NCBI GenBank assembly: GCA_023136145.1 | Contig: JAGLRU010000101.1 | Location: forward strand, 1-11,636 | Origin: Alphaproteobacteria bacterium | GTDB taxonomy: Bacteria; Pseudomonadota; Alphaproteobacteria; Micavibrionales; UBA2020 | Length of the DNA stretch: 11,636 nucleotides | Reading direction: 5' to 3' | Shown: in pieces, positions 10,101-11,636 of the stretch | Numbering within the stretch: position 1 is the stretch's first letter | How the letters are laid out: each line of letters starts with the position of its first letter | Program-made: the position numbers and the translations under genes | Notes under the pieces: model-generated | What the model was told of the DNA's origin: nothing | The model's database searches: none | What the model saw: only the letters and a program-made list of their open reading frames with translations

Positions 10101-11636
10101 ATTAACAGGAGCATTAACAATACAGGAAGGAACCTTTTCTTTAGGAGGGGATACCAACTTTAACGGAGGTATAACAGTACAAAACGGAGGAACACTCTCC
10201 TCTACTACAGGGGGAACTACAATAACAATAGATGACGCTGATACAGTAACAGTAAACGCCGGGGGACACTTTAACTTACAAGGAGCATTAGGCAATCTCA
10301 TAGTCCTTCAATCCGATACGACAGAAGCCTGGAGCTTGGTGATGAACGGACTATATGACATGGACTACATAAACATAAGCTATTCAGACGCCTCAGGCGG
10401 AAGGACAATGTACGCGGCAACCTCAACAGACGGAGGTAACAACACAAACTGGGTATTTGCCGGCGCTACTATAACCTGGGATGGCTCAGCATCAACAGAC
10501 TGGGATACCGCCGCTAACTGGGATTTAGACAGGACCCCTACAGACGCGGATGATGTTGTGATTAATCTTACCGGAACAATCAATTTACCCTCTTCAACGA
10601 AAGTCAATTCTTTGATCCTTGGTAACGCGAGTGGAACAACAAGCCCTGTTTTTAACTTCACATACGATGCCATAACTAACGGCGCCTTAATCATCGATGA
10701 TGGAAACTTAACCGTTAATACAGGAGCGAATATTAATCACTCTGCTGGAACAAGCGCTGTTGTGGGAACTGTTAACATAGATGTCCAGACAGGTGATGCC
10801 GCTATTTACGGCACCATCAACGTAAACTCCAGAGGCTACAGCAGAACCTATGGCCCGGGAGCGGGAAGCGTGTCCATCGGCGGCGGAGGAGCAGGCTATG
10901 GCGGAGACGGCGGAAATGGCAATACCGGCGCCGGCGGCATTAGCTACGGTTTTCTAGCCAGCCCAACTGATTTAGGCTCGGGCGGTGGAGAACCCACCCT
11001 AGGGGGCGCCGGCGGGGGCGCGGTTAAGCTAACCGTTGCTGGTACGGCCACCATTAACGGCTTAATTACAGCTAATGGGGCTAATGGCGGAGCCACTTCA
11101 AGCGGTACTGACCGTGGAGGCGGAGGAGGATCTGGCGGCAGTATCTGGATTACAGCTGGTACCCTCACTAGCTCCGGATCAATCACTGCCAATGGCGGAG
11201 CTGGAGGCAGCTATGGCCGTGTCGGAGGCGGCGGTGGCGGTGGAAGAATAGCTGTCTATTACACCACCGATGATTCCTCGGTTACGTATCAGGCACGCGG
11301 AGGACTTGGCGGATATTCCTCAACCTACTACATGGGCGGGGCGGGAACCATCTATACAAAATCAGCTGCCCAGAGTAACGGAGATTTGACCATTGATAAT
11401 AATAGCTATGATAATTTAAACGACGCGGTCTTTGGCAGAACCCCGATAAACGAGACAATTACCTTTGATACGATCACTATCCGAAATTACGGCCATCTTG
11501 AAACGCGCTCTTCTACAAATATCACCTATACCACCCTTGACTGGTCAACCAAAGGAATAATAACCGATCTTGGAGGAACATTTGACCTATTAAGCGGAGG
11601 AGGAGCCCTTCTTGTTCCGGCAACATCAAGGCTTTA
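1..11636 (+). CDS. Interior of a giant modular surface protein (DUF2341/LamG/beta-repeat), partial at both ends
   Basis: Reading frame 1 was translated by hand row by row and contains no stop codon over 3878 codons, so the gene enters and leaves the window. The repeats stay in the same frame throughout, and differences between copies are often in third codon positions, which confirms that this frame is coding. The product is built from an adhesin-like N-side region, three supermodules each with a DUF2341-type and a LamG-type domain among 112-126 aa beta-rich repeats, and a Gly-rich section at the C side. Thr, Ser, Gly and Asn dominate; Cys is sparse and no transmembrane segment is visible, as expected for an exported filamentous protein. 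The signal peptide, any outer-membrane anchor and any secretion partner would lie outside. By analogy with LamG- and DUF2341-bearing surface proteins, the likely role is adhesion or glycan binding; this is inference. No catalytic residues were recognised. The true length is unknown but exceeds 3878 residues. Confidence 0.96.
1141..1365 (+). other. Junction block 1: end of one beta-helix section and Trp-rich start of the next (residues 381-455)
   Basis: The block begins WYLDIQ, continues with LDRVNVSDC and VDSGGN, then passes into the Trp motif WDGGGVGNNWSTADNWDG followed by AVP and a hydrophobic strand. The same order of elements recurs at 10330-10563: WSLVMN, MDYINISYSDAS, TDGGNN, then WDGSASTDWDTAANWD, a Pro and a hydrophobic strand. 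A W.G...W...NW....P motif of this kind commonly opens beta-repeat sections in large exported proteins of Planctomycetota, Verrucomicrobiota and related bacteria. I read it as the boundary where the adhesin-like section ends and the repeat section begins. Its biochemical function is unknown. Confidence 0.6.
1366..1485 (+). other. Linker between junction block 1 and repeat A1 (residues 456-495)
   Basis: About 40 residues of beta-strand-like sequence containing DKDCTIDSLGTWSGGSLTIG. It follows the Trp motif directly and leads into the first GGTF-type repeat. The equivalent stretch after junction block 2 (from 10564) also carries a short strand plus a SLILG-type element, so it probably forms the first rungs of the new beta-helix section. 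It contains one of the few Cys residues. Confidence 0.45.
1486..1821 (+). repeat. Repeat A, copy 1 (112 aa, residues 496-607)
   Basis: The unit is a run of SGGTFT-type rungs spaced by about 20 residues (AGGTFTQG, SGGTFTGG, SGGTFTST), followed by a VGGNW element, THNSGTVDFNG, a QSI strand and FYNLIHSGSS. It lies immediately before the DUF2341-type domain, as do the other two A copies. Bases 1567-1686 match 4381-4500 in copy 2 with only two differences, both silent. The rung spacing suggests a parallel beta-helix. The left edge is set by the length of copy 2 and is less certain than the right edge. Confidence 0.8.
1822..2151 (+). other. DUF2341-type domain, copy 1 (residues 608-717)
   Basis: The features are a WSYRKQI opening, a DFPVLIY strand, a DGDDIVFT segment, an LSHEIEKY segment, a WVKIP strand and the closing MYYGNA motif, followed by VWNSNYVGVWHLDE, which leads into the LamG domain. 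This order (R..I, FPVLV, DG.D..F, EIE, VWV.VP, YYGN) is the typical DUF2341 pattern. DUF2341 domains usually precede LamG domains in bacterial and archaeal surface proteins; their function is not established. This copy differs from copy 2 at 32 of 330 bases by hand count (about 90 percent identity). A single Cys follows the YYGN motif in every copy. Confidence 0.88.
2152..2829 (+). other. LamG/concanavalin-A-like domain, copy 1 (residues 718-943)
   Basis: The domain opens with GVWHLDETSGTIYDSTSN and NNGNI, continues with DTFNGTNGIVTVG, a FTFGGWMK strand and YLNGSAIHTG, and closes with NGSMDEIRILNTARSADWI and NDPASYETVG. This is the usual Laminin_G_3 order: a WHLDE start, F.G....V, a central W strand, a Y.NG hairpin and a (I/M)DE(I/V)R end. 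Such domains are beta-sandwiches that often bind carbohydrate. The central part, roughly 2290-2700, is much more diverged from the other two copies than the flanks are. The ligand cannot be read from the sequence. Confidence 0.85.
2830..3207 (+). repeat. Repeat B, copy 1 (126 aa, residues 944-1069)
   Basis: The unit starts TVANNLTQSAGTFDIEDNNL, then has NGGTLDASDVSCNLDM, SVGTLSAPAVLDDTSF, GGNWEISGTGIFTPNSGRVV and ends FYDVTFNNSSGSWTLQDEL. All seven B copies are exactly 378 bp, and each has one Cys at unit position 40. This copy directly follows the LamG domain and, like copies 3 and 7, has the LTQSAGTFDI opening seen only in that position. It is probably six or so beta-helix rungs. Confidence 0.88.
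3208..3564 (+). repeat. Repeat C, copy 1 (119 aa, residues 1070-1188)
   Basis: The unit starts TVSNDIAVTLGSLDSNDQAL, then INGDTTINGGTLKTGTGIV, TFGDAAEDIVTISSGDL, DIVKNAGTWTNSGGTITYN, and ends SSYYNLTVNSSGSTYTSDGA. All four C copies are exactly 357 bp. The opening and the YYNLTVNSSGS ending match the corresponding ends of B and A, so C is a diverged relative of both. Here it is followed by another B unit rather than by A. Confidence 0.87.
3565..3942 (+). repeat. Repeat B, copy 2 (126 aa, residues 1189-1314)
   Basis: This is an internal B unit with the opening TVSNDLTVISGTLDTSTNNL instead of the post-LamG form, then NGGTLDASDASCDLDI, SAPAALDDTSF and FYDVKFNNSSGGWTLQDEL. It is preceded and followed by C units, the only B-C-B-C alternation in the window. 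Its length of 378 bp matches all other B copies. Confidence 0.88.
3943..4299 (+). repeat. Repeat C, copy 2 (119 aa, residues 1315-1433)
   Basis: It is nearly the same as C copy 1 (TISNDIAVTLGSLDANDQAL, TTINGGTLKTGTGVVTFGD, GTWTNSGGTITYN). It differs at its end by carrying LSSLCSYYNLTIN, with an extra Cys, and TPDGAI leading into repeat A2. The TPDGAI ending recurs only in C3, the other C unit that precedes an A unit. Confidence 0.87.
4300..4635 (+). repeat. Repeat A, copy 2 (112 aa, residues 1434-1545)
   Basis: It starts with AAGALTITNGTLPQGSNTI, then has two SGGTFT rungs, a VGGNWSDVNDTF element, SGTVDFNGSGTQSITI and FYNLIHSGSGTVTLSPA. It leads directly into the second DUF2341 domain. It is almost identical at DNA level to A1 over the middle 120 bp, at a spacing of 2814 bp, which points to recent duplication or gene conversion. 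Confidence 0.85.
4636..4965 (+). other. DUF2341-type domain, copy 2 (residues 1546-1655)
   Basis: All landmarks are intact: WSYRKQITI, DFPVLIYRA, DGDDIIFT, LSHEIEKY, YVWVKVP and MYYGNATC, ending at NSNYKGVWHLDE. Its length of 330 bp is identical to the other copies. About ten residues of 110 differ from copy 1 by hand count. As in the other copies it forms a fixed pair with the LamG domain that follows. Confidence 0.88.
4966..5613 (+). other. LamG/concanavalin-A-like domain, copy 2 (residues 1656-1871)
   Basis: It opens GVWHLDEEQAGTGTANLYQD and has QQFDGSNDYITVSG, FSVAWWHYP, KWQHFVFKYGG, YKNGALVGS and the ending NGYIDEVRVSNTARSVDWI, all typical of Laminin_G_3. At 648 bp it is the shortest of the three copies. 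The N-side 55 residues and the C-side 40 residues resemble copy 3, but the core, roughly 5131-5490, does not. In the row 5161-5220, 11 of 20 codons end in T and none in C, unlike the flanking repeats. Confidence 0.87.
5614..5991 (+). repeat. Repeat B, copy 3 (126 aa, residues 1872-1997); first of four tandem B units
   Basis: This is a post-LamG type B unit (TVTNNLTQSAGTFDIDDNTL, TGGTLDASDASCDLDI, SAPTALDDTSFTVEGNWEIS). It ends FYDVKFNNSSGGWILQDDL and runs straight into B4 without a C unit between, starting the only tandem B array in the window. The length is exactly 378 bp. Confidence 0.88.
5992..6369 (+). repeat. Repeat B, copy 4 (126 aa, residues 1998-2123); second tandem unit
   Basis: This is an internal type B unit (IVSNDLTLTNGTLDTSISNL). 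It differs from B5 at about 23 of 378 bases and about 5 of 126 residues by hand count, so most changes are silent. A Phe replaces a Ser in the usual TTSSSG element (TTSSFG). It contains seven Ile codons, six of them ATA, which is typical of the repeat region. Confidence 0.89.
6370..6747 (+). repeat. Repeat B, copy 5 (126 aa, residues 2124-2249); third tandem unit
   Basis: An internal type B unit almost identical to B4 and B6 (NGTLDTSISNLTAAGNTL, DASDASCDLDINGNVTVS). It ends FYDAKFNNSSGGWTLQDDL. The conserved Cys at unit position 40 is kept. The high DNA identity to its neighbours marks this array as recently expanded or homogenised. Confidence 0.89.
6748..7125 (+). repeat. Repeat B, copy 6 (126 aa, residues 2250-2375); last tandem unit
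   Basis: An internal type B opening (TITNDLTLTNGTLDTSISNL), but its second half (SAPAALDDTSFTAGGSWEIS, TPNSGRVLLDSSSTGKT, FYDVTFNNSGGGWALQDEL) resembles B1 and B2 more than B4 and B5. It looks like a mosaic of the tandem type and the type that precedes C, as expected if unequal exchange built the array. It is followed by C3. Confidence 0.88.
7126..7482 (+). repeat. Repeat C, copy 3 (119 aa, residues 2376-2494)
   Basis: It starts TVSNNIVLTEGTLDANDQAL and keeps INGNTTIDGGTLKTGTGVI, TFGDAAEDTVTISSG, GTWTNSGGTITYN and SSYYNLTIN. It ends TPDGAI before repeat A3, like C2 before A2. The length is 357 bp, as in the other copies. Confidence 0.87.
7483..7824 (+). repeat. Repeat A, copy 3 (114 aa, residues 2495-2608)
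   Basis: It starts GAAGALTITNGTLPQGSNTI and keeps the rung pattern, with LGGNFT in place of SGGTFT in one rung. It is 6 bp longer than A2, owing to two extra residues near its end (TLLSTVS before the Trp of the DUF2341 domain). It ends FYNFIHSGSGTLTL. It is more diverged than A1 and A2 are from each other. Confidence 0.84.
7825..8154 (+). other. DUF2341-type domain, copy 3 (residues 2609-2718)
   Basis: The landmarks are WSYMKQITI, NFPVLIYRA, DGDDIFFT, LSHEIEKY, YVWVKVP and MYYGNAVC, ending DSNYKGVWHMDE. Two usually conserved positions are changed relative to the other copies: Arg to Met in WSYRKQ, and Asp to Asn before FPVLI. The length is still 330 bp and the frame intact. It may be under weaker constraint, or adapted to its LamG partner. 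Confidence 0.87.
8155..8838 (+). other. LamG/concanavalin-A-like domain, copy 3 (residues 2719-2946)
   Basis: It opens GVWHMDEEQAGTGNLDLYQD and has QEFDGSNDYVRIGDYDTLG, LTVSAWFNAD, SIVSKYNS, YLNGSLEGS and the ending NGLIDEVRISNTARSADWI. These are clear Laminin_G_3 features, and this is the most canonical of the three copies. In bases 8401-8520, 23 of 40 codons end in T and none in C, whereas in 8761-8820 eight of 20 end in C and four in T. The core thus has a different base signature from its flanks. Confidence 0.88.
8839..9216 (+). repeat. Repeat B, copy 7 (126 aa, residues 2947-3072)
   Basis: This post-LamG type B unit is nearly the same as B1 (TVANNLTQSAGTFDIEDNNL, DGSDASCNLDMAGNVTVS, SAPAVLDDTSF, TPNSGRVVFDASSTGKT). 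It ends FYDVTFNNSSGGWTLQDAL. It shares more with B1, which is 6 kb away, than with the tandem B4-B6 units. Confidence 0.88.
9217..9573 (+). repeat. Repeat C, copy 4 (119 aa, residues 3073-3191)
   Basis: It starts TVTNALTVTAGTPDANDQAL and keeps INGNTTINGGTLKTGTGVV, TFGDAAEDTITISSGTL, GTWTNSGGTITYN and PYYNLTINSSDSTYTADGA. It is the last unit with a clear family assignment, and what follows is a diverged series. The length is 357 bp. Confidence 0.86.
9574..10329 (+). repeat. Diverged beta-repeat tail of the supermodule section (residues 3192-3443)
   Basis: About 252 residues in the style of A/B/C but without close copies. It contains LSNDFTLTNGTASVNGQSL, SNGTFTCGNGTL, SGGTFNEDTGTVTFGG, then AFNNVTINKTTD (matching the FYNLTIN ending of C), GTLTVNKASDTATTSGTLTL, and NGGTLSSTTGGTTITIDD. 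Two shortened or degenerate units of the same superfamily can be traced, ending near FNNVTINK and LTVNKASD. It connects the third supermodule to junction block 2 and probably continues the beta-helix. Confidence 0.65.
10330..10563 (+). other. Junction block 2 (residues 3444-3521)
   Basis: The elements match junction block 1 in order and spacing: WSLVMN, MDYINISYSDASGG, STDGGNNTNWVFAG, then ITWDGSASTDWDTAANWD, a Pro and DDVVI. It is 234 bp against 225 bp in block 1. The two blocks therefore bracket the whole three-supermodule section of about 9 kb. Overall identity is low, so the shared origin rests on the ordered landmarks rather than on long runs of identity. Confidence 0.6.
10564..10833 (+). 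other. Start of the next beta-rich section (residues 3522-3611)
   Basis: Short hydrophobic strands (TINLPSSTKVNSLILGNASG, FNFTYDAITNGALIIDDG, NLTVNTGANINH, VGTVNIDV, AIYGTINVNSRGY) with Gly/Asn turns, continuing the beta-helix style. Codon choice changes from about here: Ile is mostly ATT/ATC rather than ATA, in contrast to the repeats upstream. The section leads directly into the Gly-rich stretch. Confidence 0.5.
10834..11355 (+). other. Gly-rich beta section (residues 3612-3785)
   Basis: Gly makes up about half of some stretches, for example 11 of 20 residues at 3621-3640. Gly-rich runs alternate with regular strands: GGAVKLTVAGTATINGLITA, SGGSIWITAGTLTSSGSITA, ANGGAGG, GGGGGGGRIAVYY and GGAGTIYT. 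The GGSIWI...G.I.A.GG......GGGGGRIAVYY order is a pattern I associate with very large exported proteins of uncultured bacteria, but I cannot give a Pfam name. The G-rich runs may form loops between stacked rungs. Base composition is visibly more G+C-rich than in the repeats. Confidence 0.6.
11356..11636 (+). other. Beta-rich region after the Gly-rich section, cut by the window end (residues 3786-3878)
   Basis: It begins TKSAAQSNGDLTIDNNSYDN, then has a more varied stretch (DAVFGRTPINETITFDTITI, NYGHLETRSSTNITYTTLDW) and FDLLSGGGALLVPATSRL at the edge. It is still beta-strand-like, with no stop and no membrane anchor, so the protein continues. No family was recognised. Confidence 0.5.

Noticed and set aside
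10944..11192. Pro-rich minus-strand frame
   Set aside because: It is antisense to the Gly-rich section: GGC/GGA codons read as GCC/TCC/CCG on the other strand. Not a gene.
1..11636. Frameshifts or gene decay in the repeats
   Set aside because: Each row was translated in frame 1; no stop codon was met and every repeat copy keeps its register.
1..11636. Internal promoters, terminators or alternative gene starts within the frame
   Set aside because: AT-rich patches and internal ATG codons exist, but none is paired with a convincing regulatory signal or lies outside repeat-coding sequence.

Overview
The window is the interior of a single giant protein-coding gene on the + strand. Frame 1 reads without a stop from base 1 to base 11634 (3878 codons, plus 2 leftover bases), and both the start codon and the stop codon lie outside. 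I found no second gene, RNA gene, mobile element, promoter or terminator, and no intergenic DNA. The shorter open frames on either strand are shadows of this frame.

The protein is a repetitive, modular surface or secreted protein, rich in Thr, Ser, Gly and Asn, with few Cys and no membrane segment in view. In order it holds: (1) residues 1-380, an adhesin-like beta-strand region resembling filamentous-haemagglutinin/large-exoprotein sequence; (2) residues 381-455, a 'junction' block with a Trp-rich motif (WDGGG...NNW...NW...VP); (3) residues 496-3191, three copies of a supermodule, each built as repeat A (about 112 aa), a DUF2341-type domain (110 aa), a LamG/concanavalin-A-like domain (216-228 aa), then repeats B (126 aa) and C (119 aa) in varying number; (4) residues 3192-3443, diverged repeats of the same style; (5) residues 3444-3521, a second junction block; (6) residues 3522-3878, a new section with a very Gly-rich stretch. 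Repeat order is A1-D1-L1-B1-C1-B2-C2 / A2-D2-L2-B3-B4-B5-B6-C3 / A3-D3-L3-B7-C4.

Unit lengths are strikingly fixed: every B is exactly 378 bp, every C 357 bp and every DUF2341 unit 330 bp. Only the LamG units vary in length. Their cores are much more diverged than their flanks and have different third-codon-position use, so they look like exchangeable ligand-binding cassettes in a conserved scaffold.

The organism cannot be fixed from this window. DUF2341-LamG modules, GGT(F/L) beta-repeats, the NW..P motif and a giant reading frame together suggest an uncultured bacterium of the Omnitrophota or the wider Planctomycetota-Verrucomicrobiota-Chlamydiota/Elusimicrobiota neighbourhood, where giant surface proteins are known. 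This is inference with modest confidence. A role in attachment to cells, polysaccharide or particles is the most reasonable reading, but no catalytic motif was recognised.
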